Assembly (NCBI GenBank): GCA_039636785.1 | Contig: CP144169.1 | Span: 806,001-870,000, forward strand | Direction of reading: 5' to 3' | Length of the DNA: 64,000 bases | Source: Micrococcaceae bacterium Sec5.7 | GTDB taxonomy: Bacteria; Actinomycetota; Actinomycetes; Actinomycetales; Micrococcaceae | Part shown: one piece after another, positions 17,951 through 26,103 of the stretch | Layout: every line of letters starts with the position of its first letter | How positions within the stretch are numbered: the stretch's first letter is position 1 | Program-made: the position numbers and the translations under genes | The notes under the pieces: generated by a model | Database searches by the model: none | The model's input: only the letters and a program-made list of their open reading frames with translations | Told to the model about the DNA's origin: nothing

Positions 17951-19525
17951 ATGATGTCTGCACGACCCCTGCCCGCACGATCCCGCGCCGCGGCGATCGG
18001 AGTGCGGACCGCTGGCGCCATGGTTTTGGTCATGGTGCTGGCGTCGTGCAGTTTTCTGGGAACTTCCAAGGACGATTCTTCCAAGGGCAACTCCACCGGC
18101 CAAGCCGATCCGTCCATCGCCGCCGCCGCACCGGAAGGACTCAAGGACTTCTACACGCAGCAGGTTGTCTGGGAGCCCTGCGAGGGCGAGTTCCAGTGTG
18201 CCAAGGTCAAGGTTCCGCTGAACTACGCGAAACCGGACGGCGACACCATCGAGATCGCGGCCCTGAAAGTGGCCAGCACCGGCAAGAAGACGGGCAGCCT
18301 CCTGGTGAACCCCGGCGGCCCGGGCGCATCGGGCTATGACTTCGTCAGGGACGCCGCCGGAAGTCATTTCTCGGACAAGGTGCGTGCCAAGTACGACCTC
18401 GTGGGTTTCGACCCCCGCGGCGTCAAGCGTTCGGCTCCCGTCACCTGCATGACAGACAAGGAACGCGACGACGCCCGGGCAAAGAACTACGCTCTGGATA
18501 CGGACGCCGGACTTGCATCCGCGCTGTCCGACAACAAGGCCATTGCGGCCAAATGCGCCCAGCAGACCGGTCCGGTACTGGCCCACATTGATACCCTCAG
18601 CGCGGCCAAGGACCTCGATGTCCTGCGCGCCGTGGTCAACGACGCCAAACTGAACTACCTGGGCTACTCGTACGGAACGTTCCTCGGTTCCACCTATGCT
18701 TCCCTCTTCCCGGACAACGTGGGCCGGATGGTCCTTGACGGCGTCCTGGATCCCTCCATCAGCAACGAGGACCTGACCAGCGGCCAGGCCAAGGCGTTTG
18801 AAAAGGCCATCCGCGCGTACGTGGCCGATTGTCTCCGGGCGAACGGTTGCCCCCTCAGCGGCAATGTGGATGATGGCGTGCAGCAGATCCGCGACGTCAT
18901 CAACTCCGTCAACGAGAACCCGCTCGCGGCCAAGGACGGCCGGGTGGTGGGCGGCAACCTCTTTGTCAGCGGTCTCATCACTCCGCTGTACAACGACGAG
19001 AGCTGGCCCGCCCTGACCCAGGCGCTGGACTCAGCCATGAGCGGCGACGTCAGCCTGATGCTACGTCTGGCGGACCTCGGCGCCGACCGTGAATCCAACG
19101 GAAAATACTCCTCCAATTCGACGTTCGCGTTCACTGCCATCAATTGCCTGGACTACCCCATGGTCACCGACACCGCCGGCATGCGGGCCGAGGAAGCGCG
19201 GCTCCGGCAGGACTCCCCCACGCTGGGTTACTTCTTTGCGTACGGCGGCACCAACTGCGCGGACTGGCCGTACAAGAACCTCCGGACCCCCGCCCCGGTG
19301 AAATACACGGGCGACTCCCCGATCGTGGTGATTGGCACCACCGGGGACCCCGCCACACCCGTTGAGTGGGCCGGCTCCGTCCGCAGACAGCTCGGCAACG
19401 CCTCCCTGCTGACGTGGAAGGGCGAAGGCCACACCGCTTACGGCCGGTCCAACAGCTGCGTCGGAGACGCGGTGGACGGCTACCTCGTCGACGGCACGGC
19501 TCCGGCGGACAACAAGGTCTGTTGA
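17951..19525 (+). CDS. Secreted alpha/beta hydrolase, tripeptidyl aminopeptidase-like lipoprotein
   Basis: A 524-residue exported hydrolase. A signal peptide ends in the lipobox VLASC near residue 35. The catalytic domain has the oxyanion motif NPGGPGASG, the nucleophile Ser240 in LGYSYGT, the Asp in TTGDPATPVEWA and the His in GEGHTAYGR. The C-terminal part matches the TAP-like domain of Streptomyces SCO7095-type peptidases. AGGAG six bases before the ATG supports the start. It sits 21 bp after holB, so the three genes may be one transcript. It probably trims short peptides at the cell surface. Confidence 0.9.
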   Translation: MMSARPLPARSRAAAIGVRTAGAMVLVMVLASCSFLGTSKDDSSKGNSTGQADPSIAAAAPEGLKDFYTQQVVWEPCEGEFQCAKVKVPLNYAKPDGDTIEIAALKVASTGKKTGSLLVNPGGPGASGYDFVRDAAGSHFSDKVRAKYDLVGFDPRGVKRSAPVTCMTDKERDDARAKNYALDTDAGLASALSDNKAIAAKCAQQTGPVLAHIDTLSAAKDLDVLRAVVNDAKLNYLGYSYGTFLGSTYASLFPDNVGRMVLDGVLDPSISNEDLTSGQAKAFEKAIRAYVADCLRANGCPLSGNVDDGVQQIRDVINSVNENPLAAKDGRVVGGNLFVSGLITPLYNDESWPALTQALDSAMSGDVSLMLRLADLGADRESNGKYSSNSTFAFTAINCLDYPMVTDTAGMRAEEARLRQDSPTLGYFFAYGGTNCADWPYKNLRTPAPVKYTGDSPIVVIGTTGDPATPVEWAGSVRRQLGNASLLTWKGEGHTAYGRSNSCVGDAVDGYLVDGTAPADNKVC

Positions 19526-19589
19526 CGCGTTCCAGCCGCTGATCCGGGGCCTCAAAACTTGACCAATTTGCCGCCCGCTAGAGGTGGAA

Positions 19590-20259
19590 CCGTCTAATTC
19601 ACTGGTCCGGTCACCGGCCTGGGTGCCAAAGTGGTCAGCCGTTGAGCCCTGTGCCGTTCCGGTGGGCCCGGATTGCCTCCTGTTGTCCCGGCGCCGGTCC
19701 CGCTTAATGGCTTTGGTCTCAAAGTGAGAGCTTCCGTCCAGCTCAACAATCAAAAACCCCTCGACGACGAAGTCCACCTCGCCCACGGCATCCAGTTGCA
19801 CGTGCTGCTCGAAGCGGAGGCCTGCCTGGCGGAAGTACATGGCGGTGAGGGGCTCGAGCAGCGAATCCGCTTTCCGTCCGATGTGATCCAGCACTGCCCT
19901 GGACCGGCCGTTGCGGCTGCCCGGCAGCCTTGCCCGCAAAAACTCGACCGTTGAATCCCCCCGGGTGACGGCGCACTGGACCATGATCAGAGATTCCGGC
20001 GCGGGCAGACACTGCAGGGCATGAACCAGCACATCTGCCAGACGCCGCTGTGACCGTGTGCAACGCTCAACAGCTGTGCACTCCCAGGCAGGCTCAGCAC
20101 TCCTCTGGCAGGAACGTGGACAAGACCGGGGCTGACGGTCAGGCGCAAGGCCCAGGCGGAAACAACGTCAGCAAGGAGATCTTGACGCCGGGCGCTTCCG
20201 CCACGCTTCCCCAGTGCAACAAGAAGTTCCATGGATTCACTCCGCAGGGCCGGCTGCAC
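19590..20259 (-). pseudogene. DUF559 endonuclease-like protein, frameshifted
   Basis: Three consecutive frames each carry part of an actinobacterial DUF559 protein (Vsr-like nuclease fold with an N-terminal winged helix). From 20259: MELLVALGKRGGSARRQDLL to VLSLPGS. From about 20080, in another frame: RLADVLVHALQCLPAPESL, then GEVDFVVEGFLIVELDGSS and RDRRRDN. From about 19670, in a third frame: RAQRLTTL. At least two frameshifts (near 20080 and 19670) make it non-functional. It ends just after the 3' end of the hydrolase gene, on the opposite strand. Confidence 0.75.
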
Positions 20260-20306
20260 CTTCGCACAGTCCGGGTTGGCGTATGTGGATATCCAACGCC
20301 TTGTGG

Positions 20307-20316
20307 GTCCTCACCT
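20307..20316. repeat. Left copy of 10-bp target-site duplication
   Basis: GTCCTCACCT here is repeated exactly at 23372-23381. The two copies flank the inverted-repeat ends of the 3.06-kb mobile unit. Confidence 0.9.
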
Positions 20317-20345
20317 CAGGGCTAATGCAAGGGGACCTTAAAGAA

Positions 20346-20485
20346 ACGAAGCCCTGCCCCGGAGAACTTCCGGGCAGGGCTTCGTTTTGTTGATTCGTTG
20401 CGCTGCCGGATTGCTACTCCGGGACCACCTACTCCGGAACCACCAGCGCCGGCGTGTCCTGACGGATGGTTTCGCCCTGGAAGAA
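20346..20485 (-). other. 3' scrap of an unidentified minus-strand gene with its terminator
   Basis: A hairpin at 20346-20390 (AACGAAGCCCTGCCC arm) is followed on the minus strand by TCTTT. Upstream of it, on that strand, a frame ends in GETIRQDTPALVVPE and a TAG at 20429. The reading frame runs into IS630-derived DNA near 20485, so only the C-terminal end survives. The protein was not recognised. The hairpin could also terminate plus-strand transcripts. Confidence 0.4.
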
Positions 20486-20681
20486 CCCGGTCGAGCGATG
20501 GTTCCGGGAACTCACCGACAAAGCCCTGCGGCGCGGCGCCTTCCACTCCGTGCCGGATCTGATCTCAGCGATCGAGGAGTACCTCGCCGTCAACAACAAC
20601 CAGCCCAAGCCCTTCGTCGACAGCATCCTCGAAAAAGTTGCCCGCGGCCGCGTCTCACTCGAAGCCGTTAAGCAAAACTGA
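20479..20681 (+). pseudogene. IS630-family transposase, C-terminal fragment
   Basis: About 65 residues match the end of an IS630-type DDE transposase: VERWFRELTDKALRRG, SVPDLISAIEEYL, NNNQPKPF and ILEKVARGRVSLEAV. About five residues are missing between PKPFV and SILEK compared with the family pattern. The rest of the element is absent. Confidence 0.8.
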
Positions 20682-20826
20682 GACAGACCACTAGGAGTCC
20701 TTTCATTGGCCAGCTGAAATATCCGGCGTGGAGATGCGGAGATTCCGAAGTCTGCCAGGTCCGCGGGAGCCTGTGCTTTCAGGAGCGAGGCCAGCCTCCA
20801 ACGCAGGCCAACCTCAAACGGATGGT

Positions 20827-20863
20827 AAGAAAAGAGGGGCCCCGATAGACTCGGGGGCCCTCT
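20827..20863 (-). terminator. Terminator of the DUF4352-like gene
   Basis: Arms at 20833-20845 and 20851-20863 pair with one mismatch. On the minus strand they are followed by TTTTCTT, close to the gene's stop at 20875. Confidence 0.85.
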
Positions 20864-20874
20864 CCTCAACGGCG

Positions 20875-21513
20875 TCAGTGGTTATTGATCCAAGCAGCAC
20901 GATCGGAAAAGAACGAGAAGACTGGCTGATAGAGCACAACAAACTGGCCTGACTCGGCATTCTTGTTGTCAAAGCAGACATCACCGCTTGCTGTTCCACC
21001 CGGAGCGATCTCACCACTGCTGAGCATGTTCTTACTGCCTGAGAAGCCAGTGGTCACGATAGTGCCTGAGGGGGTTTGCAGTTTCCAATCGAAGGCATTG
21101 AAATTGATAGTTTCCTTCGAGCCATTGCTCAGGGTAGTGGCAGTGCAAAGAGTTGCAGCAAACGTTGCATCACCGTTAGCGATTGGGGCAGACGTAACCG
21201 TTGCATCGCCGATCTTGAGGGCGGCGCCCGCTTGTCCTACGACATCGCCCTTCTTAGCGCCCGGGAAGGCTGCCGCCGCTTCCGTCGCAGGTGCTGCGGC
21301 CGATGCTGGCGGGGAAGAGTTGACACTGGGCGCAGGCTCTTTCTTGCCCGCATTAGCCACTATAGTGATGACTATTATCGCGACAATGATCAGCGGGAAA
21401 AGGAAGCGCTTCTTCTTGAACCACGGCCGCGATGCCTTGCGATATGCCTTGTCCGCTGCGGCTTGGGCTTTGGCGCCACTCTTGGCGTCCGGCACGCTCT
21501 TATTGTCTGCCAT
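20875..21513 (-). CDS. Membrane-anchored DUF4352-like protein
   Basis: A 212-residue protein. A Lys/Ala-rich cytoplasmic segment (1-33) is followed by one membrane helix (about 36-54, FLFPLIIVAIIVITIVANAG). Then come a Ser/Pro/Ala linker and a beta-rich outer domain from GDVVGQAGAALKIGD to the end, of the kind grouped as DUF4352 (telokin-like). The ATG at 21513 has AGGA six bases upstream. A second, broken protein of similar type lies upstream. Both are cargo of the IS-bounded unit. Function is unknown; surface exposure is inferred from topology. Confidence 0.75.
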   Translation of the reverse strand: MADNKSVPDAKSGAKAQAAADKAYRKASRPWFKKKRFLFPLIIVAIIVITIVANAGKKEPAPSVNSSPPASAAAPATEAAAAFPGAKKGDVVGQAGAALKIGDATVTSAPIANGDATFAATLCTATTLSNGSKETINFNAFDWKLQTPSGTIVTTGFSGSKNMLSSGEIAPGGTASGDVCFDNKNAESGQFVVLYQPVFSFFSDRAAWINNH

Positions 21514-21669
21514 TGCGGTTCCTGTCTAACTCGTTTGACTGATTTCCCTGGGTGGTTTCTCCGCCGTGCCGTGTCACTGAAATGTGGCCTGGCAGTCCAG
21601 ATGACAGATTAAGAGAAACTATAGGCTCAATTTGCCCGGTCGGCACCCATGGCAGATGTCCCGCCAGCG

Positions 21670-22073
21670 TCAATTTAGTCCGGCACCAAACGAGATGATC
21701 GTGGGATCAGGTGAGCTACGCACGGCAAAATCAACTTCAGAGAATGCTGCCCCCGCGATAGTGGACTTGGCGGGCACCAAGAACGCCCAGGTCATAGGAG
21801 ACTCAAAACCCGGCTGCAGCTGGGCATTGCATTCTGGGTTGTCCTTGATTTTGTAAAGACTCTCAATGGGGCTGTATACCTGCGAAGACCCGTTGAAGAC
21901 CTTGATGTCAATGGGGAAGCTGCAGGTCAAATCTATCGGTGCCTTCGCGTTGTTTGTGACCAAGGCATTGACAATTATGTATTTCCCGCCAGCCTGGGCC
22001 GGTACGTCCTCGTACCTTTCCCAGCCAGTGCCTGACCTGTAGTTTGAGGTGTTGAGCGGTACAGTCGGTGAGG
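21670..22073 (-). pseudogene. Second DUF4352-like protein, 5' end cut by the IS
   Basis: The open frame reads from the IS border at 22073 to a stop at 21670, about 133 codons, without a plausible start. It includes RYEDVPAQAGGKYIIVNA, LVTNNAKAPIDLTCSFP and TWAFLVPAKSTIAG. This is the pattern of a DUF4352-type extracellular domain: 'keyed' NALVTN strand, then a 'P...W.FLVP' strand. Its signal or membrane anchor has been lost to the IS at 22074. Confidence 0.7.
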
Positions 22074-23371
22074 CAGGGCTAATGCAAAGTCGTGGGTAGT
22101 GGGTTGATTCTGGCGAGTTTGAGGGCTCGTTTGGCGTCTCTGGCGGTGTGTCGGGTGGCTTTGGCGATGTTGGTGATTTTCGCTATCCGGTAGAGGCTGA
22201 TGATGAGGTTTCGCAGGGACGCCATGAGCCGGGGAGCATTGCCGGACCTGACCATGGACTTGTCTTCCAGGAAGACCACGTCACGGACCCAGTGGAGCCG
22301 GTTCTCGATGGTCCAGTGACCTTGCACAAGCGTGTTGAGCTCTGCGGCGCTGGTGGTCTCCACCGGCAGGGACGTGATGATGTACACCGTCTCAACACTC
22401 CACTTTTTACCCTTGAGTTTCCGGGACCTGCGGGTGATCTGGGCTCCCTGGGCGGAAAGAGGATACCGGCATCGATGGTGACGACCTTGATCGCCCGGGA
22501 ACCGGTGCGGCCATGGCAGCGGTGCTTCTGCCTGTTGCCAACCGGGACGTCCTCCCACGGCAGTTCTTTCAATTGCCGTTGCAGGGCACGCTGGTTGCCT
22601 TTCACGGTGAGCACGTAATGGGCTCCGCGGCCATGGAGGTATTCCGCGTGGGAGCGTTGGGTATGCATCGCGTCGGCCGTGACCACCACGTCCTTGAGGT
22701 TCGTGATGGTGTTCAGAAGGTCCTCGAAGCGGGTGATTTCATTAGTCTTGATGCCGACGTCAACCTGTCCCAGAACGGTGCCGGCTCCGTGGTCAACGGC
22801 GGCCACCAAGTGGACCCGGTCACCGCCACCGTTCTTCGCCCCGCGGACTTCCTTCCCATCCGCGGCAATGGCCTGCGGTTTCACTTGGGCCATGACCCAG
22901 GCGCCCAGGGCGGTGTCGAAGGCATCTCCGTCCACCCGGGCCAGCACCCGCTGGATGGTCGTCATATGCGGGACAGTGACGCCGGCCCTGGCCAAGGGTT
23001 TGCGTCCCGTGTCGGCGGCCCACTCAGCGATCTCGGCAAACGACTTCGCCCCGGCAAGCATGGCGCAAACCGCCAAAATCAGGATTCCCGCCAGCCCGTA
23101 CCTGACGCCCCGGCGCTTCCGAGGATCCGGAACGGAAGCAAGGACTTCCCGCATCGTCCCCGGCGTCAGCGACGACTTCACCGGCTCCGGAATGACCTCC
23201 AACTGGCGGGCAATGGTATTGATAGGGGAAGATGGCATGAAGGAACTCCTGGTACACAGTGATCTAGACAATCACCCTGTTTAACAGGAGTTCCCCTACT
23301 TTAAAAGCACGCACTGGGCGCGTGTCATCGCCAGCCTGCCGGACCCACCCCACTACTTTGCATTAGCCCTG
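22074..23371 (-). mobile_element. ISAs1-family insertion sequence
   Basis: A 1,298-bp element. Its ends match over the first 17 bases (CAGGGCTAATGCAAAGT at 22074-22090 against the complement of 23355-23371), with partial match beyond. It has one transposase gene whose TAG stop (22079-22081) lies inside the left inverted repeat. The inner left end has no copy of the 10-bp duplication seen at its right end. Confidence 0.88.
22079..23238 (-). pseudogene. ISAs1-family transposase, one-base frameshift
   Basis: From the ATG at 23238 (AGGAG seven bases upstream) the frame encodes the N-terminal DDE_Tnp_1-associated region (VPDPRKRRGVRYGLAGIL) and the catalytic core. That includes IAADGKEVRGAKN and VVVTADAMHTQ. 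Near 22463 the frame shifts, and the rest continues in another frame (RKLKGKKWSVETVYIITSL, GHWTIENRLHWVRDVVF with the catalytic Glu) to 22079. One base is missing. No slippery run was noticed, so this copy is probably inactive. Confidence 0.85.
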
Positions 23372-23381
23372 GTCCTCACCT
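23372..23381. repeat. Right copy of 10-bp target-site duplication
   Basis: GTCCTCACCT, identical to 20307-20316, sits directly outside the right inverted repeat. Confidence 0.9.
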
Positions 23382-23477
23382 ATTGACCATTTTCGAGCCG
23401 GCCGACCGTCAGCTTCCCCGGATTTCCGGGGATAGCCGTCCCTTGAACGACTCAAATCCGGTCAACTCTTGCGGGCG

Positions 23478-24245
23478 TCAGCTCGTCCGACCGGTCACCC
23501 TGCGCTCCAGCAGCGCCGGAAGATCCTTGATGGAAGGCACCACGGCGGTGGCACCTGCGGCGCGGAGCGTCGCCTCCGAGTGGGCCCCGGTAAGCACCCC
23601 TGCCACCACGCTTGCGCCCGCACGCAGGCCAGAATGCATGTCAGCGCGGGTGTCTCCCACCACAGCCACCTCCCTCACGTCGTCCAGGTCCAGTGCCAGC
23701 ACCGCCGTCAGGATCATGTCCGGGAAGGGCCTGCCGCGACCGGCATCCGCCGGGCACAGGCTCAGGTCGGCAAGCCCCATCCACCCAAGCGACTCGAGCA
23801 CCATGTTCTGTGTGTGCCTGCCGAATCCGGTGGCCAGGCATACCTTGATTCCGGCATCACGCAGCCAACCGATAGAGTCCTCGGCCCCCGGAACCGGGCG
23901 GATGCCGCCGTCGGAAATCAGTTCATCGCAGCTGAGCTCGAAGAAGCGGTTGGCGCTCTCGGCAGCTGCGGGGTCTCCGAAAAGATGGCCGAAGACGGTC
24001 ACCTTGGAGATACCCGAGGTATCGCGGGAGTAGCCCAGCATGCTTTCGAACTCCGCGGACCCGGCCGCGATTCCCTGTTCCACAAGCGTCCGGGACATGG
24101 CGCGTTCCATCAGACCGCCGTCGAACACGGTTGTGCCCACCATCGCCAGGACGGCCAGCCTGACCTCATGCGCGCCGGAACCGCGGGGCAACTCTGACAC
24201 CGGGGAGTATCCGGTTCTGCTTACTGTTTCGCTGTTCAAAATCAT
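23478..24245 (-). CDS. Phosphonatase-like HAD hydrolase lacking the nucleophilic Asp
   Basis: A 255-residue HAD protein of the phosphonatase-like group. Motif I reads LAVLAMVGTTV, where the family pattern is LxxLDMAGTTV: residue 34, the nucleophile, is Ala (codon GCG at 24144-24146). Other motifs are intact: LATGFGRHT (motif II), AGRGRPFPDM (substrate/Arg) and VGDTRADMHSG (motif IV). The ATG at 24245 has AAGGGG seven bases upstream. The protein may have lost phosphohydrolase activity while keeping the fold. It lies 97 bp from the IS-bounded unit. Confidence 0.8.
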   Translation of the reverse strand: MILNSETVSRTGYSPVSELPRGSGAHEVRLAVLAMVGTTVFDGGLMERAMSRTLVEQGIAAGSAEFESMLGYSRDTSGISKVTVFGHLFGDPAAAESANRFFELSCDELISDGGIRPVPGAEDSIGWLRDAGIKVCLATGFGRHTQNMVLESLGWMGLADLSLCPADAGRGRPFPDMILTAVLALDLDDVREVAVVGDTRADMHSGLRAGASVVAGVLTGAHSEATLRAAGATAVVPSIKDLPALLERRVTGRTS

Positions 24246-24397
24246 TGCCAAGCCCCTTTGCCGACGAGTGGCCGGATACACGCAGCCAGAATAGTCACTC
24301 CAGCATCACCCACGTGGCCCATCCCCACTTGAACCGGATCCGGCCTCCGGGTGAACATCCTGACAACGGCGCCATGGGCGTGAGCGTCGGTCGTATT

Positions 24398-24427
24398 TTG
24401 ACCCGGGCGCCGGGACTCCATTACAGT
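24398..24427 (+). promoter_or_regulatory. Probable promoter of tRNA-Thr
   Basis: TTGACC (24398-24403) and TACAGT (24422-24427) are separated by 18 bp, about 45 bp before the tRNA. The match to sigma-70-type boxes is fair. Confidence 0.5.
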
Positions 24428-24474
24428 TGACTCTTGCATGATCCGGCCGGTTCTCCCGGTCATTTTCATGCGGT

Positions 24475-24547
24475 GCTTCCTTAGCTCAGTCGGTAGAGCG
24501 TTTCACTCGTAATGAAAAGGTCATCAGTTCGATTCTGATAGGAAGCT
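24475..24547 (+). tRNA. tRNA-Thr (anticodon CGT)
   Basis: A 73-nt cloverleaf. The acceptor stem is GCTTCCT with AGGAAGC, the D-arm contains AGCTCAGTCGGTAGAGC, and the anticodon stem TTTCA/TGAAA has loop CTCGTAA, giving CGT (reads ACG). The T-arm ATCAG-TTCGATT-CTGAT is complete. CCA is not encoded. Confidence 0.95.
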
Positions 24548-24554
24548 CAGAGAA

Positions 24555-24587
24555 AAACCCCGTCATTCCAACAGAGTGGCGGGGTTT
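24555..24587 (+). terminator. Terminator after tRNA-Thr
   Basis: AAACCCCG (24555-24562) pairs with CGGGGTTT (24580-24587), followed by a T-rich stretch. Confidence 0.8.
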
Positions 24588-24805
24588 CTGCTTTCTGCAG
24601 CCGGAAGGTTACAGGAGCCAGGAATCAGCGCAAATGACAGGATGAGGTGAAGCACGGCAAGGACCTGAGCCGTGGGAGTCAGCGCCGCCGCCCGTCTTTC
24701 GCCTGGCTATCTGGAACTTCGGCAGGCTCGAAGGTTCGGCAGAACGCGCAGGATCTGAATGTGGGCCCGTTCATAGCCCTCCCCGCCGTTGAGGATGGTG
24801 GTCCT

Positions 24806-25792
24806 ATGATTGCTGGCATGGAGGAGACGGAGCTGGCGGACATTGCGAAGCGACTCTATGCCTTGCCGTTCGACGACTTCGTGGCTGCCCGGACGGCCGC
24901 TGCCAAGGCTGCGTCGGCGGAATCTGGGCGGCCCCTGGCTGCCGAAGTGCGCGCATTGCCGAAGCCATCCGTTGCCGCCTGGGCGGTGAACATGCTTGCG
25001 GCCCATGATCCGGAGACAATGCGGCACCTTGCTGAGCTTGGGCAGCGCATGCGCGCGGTCCAGACGGAACTGGACGCCGCAGCGCTGCGCGGCCTGGTAC
25101 AGGAACGGCGCAAACTGCTCAACGCAGCCGTCGAGAGTGCCCGGACGGCGGCGGAACACGAGGGCCGACGGATCAGCGGGGCTGTTGCAACCGAGGTCGA
25201 ACAGACCCTGCGGGCTCTGACGGCCGATGAAGGCGCAGCTTTCGCTGTCCAGAGTGGCCGGTTGCTCCGGGTCCTGACGGCCGATGGTGTAGACCGTGTG
25301 GAGCTCGACGGCGCCGTGGCTGTTCCGTCGGCGTCGGTTCCAACGGCGCACGATCCGTCGGCCCTCGTTCCCGAAGGTTCGGGTCCTGGGGAGACCGGCC
25401 AGAAATCGGCGCCACGCGCCGGGCCAGCCGTGGACAAGCCGCGCCTTCGGGCCGTCCGGCCTGCACGGCGGGACGCGTCGCCGTCGGCGCTGGAGAAAGC
25501 CCATGCGGCACTCGATGAGGCGGACACCGCAGCCCGTGACGCCATTGAAGGCGCTGATCAGCAGCGCGGGCAGCTGGAGGACGCTTCAGCCGAGGTGGAG
25601 CAGCTGACAGCCGAAACCCGACAGCTCAGGGCACGGCTGAAGCACCTGGAAGAGCAGCTGGAGCGTGCCCGTAAGCTCCAGGAATCGGCCGCTGCCGAGA
25701 CCGGACTTTCAGCCAGAGCCGCAGACAAAGCCCAACGGGCCGCCATGCTCGCACGGGAACGGGTGCTCCGGCTTGGCAACACACCGGATTGA
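24806..25792 (+). CDS. Hypothetical coiled-coil protein
   Basis: A 328-residue protein. Residues 1-150 are helical and Ala-rich, with VRALPKPSVAAWAVNMLA, a pattern I associate with uncharacterised actinobacterial proteins. A Pro/Ala-rich linker follows at about 180-225, and the C-terminal 100 residues are a predicted coiled coil (QLEDASAEVEQL, ARLKHLEEQLERARKL). No catalytic motif or signal is seen. The ATG at 24806 is used; 24818 is also possible. It stands alone between tRNA-Thr and a tiny gene. Confidence 0.65.
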   Translation: MIAGMEETELADIAKRLYALPFDDFVAARTAAAKAASAESGRPLAAEVRALPKPSVAAWAVNMLAAHDPETMRHLAELGQRMRAVQTELDAAALRGLVQERRKLLNAAVESARTAAEHEGRRISGAVATEVEQTLRALTADEGAAFAVQSGRLLRVLTADGVDRVELDGAVAVPSASVPTAHDPSALVPEGSGPGETGQKSAPRAGPAVDKPRLRAVRPARRDASPSALEKAHAALDEADTAARDAIEGADQQRGQLEDASAEVEQLTAETRQLRARLKHLEEQLERARKLQESAAAETGLSARAADKAQRAAMLARERVLRLGNTPD

Positions 25793-25831
25793 AAACCCTT
25801 GAATGTCAGAGCTCGGTTTCACACTGGAATT

Positions 25832-26017
25832 ATGGAAAACGAACTGCACCAGGAATTCCACCTCACCTACTTCGACGCCGAATGCGGCCGGGTACGCACT
25901 GAAATCTTTGATGCCGCTGCAGAAGCAGAATACTTTGCCGGCCGTTGCATCACGGACGAGCATGGCTGGGTCACCATTGATGCGCTGGCAGTCCAGCAGG
26001 ACCAGCTCGCGGCTTAG
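25832..26017 (+). CDS. Small hypothetical protein (61 aa)
   Basis: The protein begins MENELHQEFHLTYFDAE and is acidic, without membrane segments or signal. Codon use is normal for the genome (GC-rich third positions). A hairpin terminator follows the stop immediately, which supports it as a real gene. The ribosome binding site is weak. Function is unknown. Confidence 0.55.
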   Translation: MENELHQEFHLTYFDAECGRVRTEIFDAAAEAEYFAGRCITDEHGWVTIDALAVQQDQLAA

Positions 26018-26061
26018 AAGGGAGATGCCCCACGCTCGCGGTGAGCGCAGGGCATCCCTTT
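26018..26061 (+). terminator. Terminator after the 61-aa gene
   Basis: AAGGGAGATGCCC pairs with GGGCATCCCTT (one bulge), with an inner CGCTC/GAGCG stem and a short T-run. Confidence 0.65.
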
Positions 26062-26103
26062 ACCGGACCTGTGGCCTGTGGCGGCTGGCCTGCGGCGGGT
26101 AGC

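Larger units (their letters stand above)
20317..23371. mobile_element. 3.06-kb IS-bounded transposable unit (ISAs1-type ends)
   Basis: The left end is CAGGGCTAATGCAA at 20317-20330 and the right end is its exact reverse complement at 23358-23371. Both lie directly inside the 10-bp duplication GTCCTCACCT. A second, complete copy of the left end lies at 22074. The unit therefore holds a 14-bp relic of one IS end, about 1.74 kb of cargo and one nearly full IS. The duplication belongs to the outer pair, so the whole segment appears to have inserted as one piece. Confidence 0.8.
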
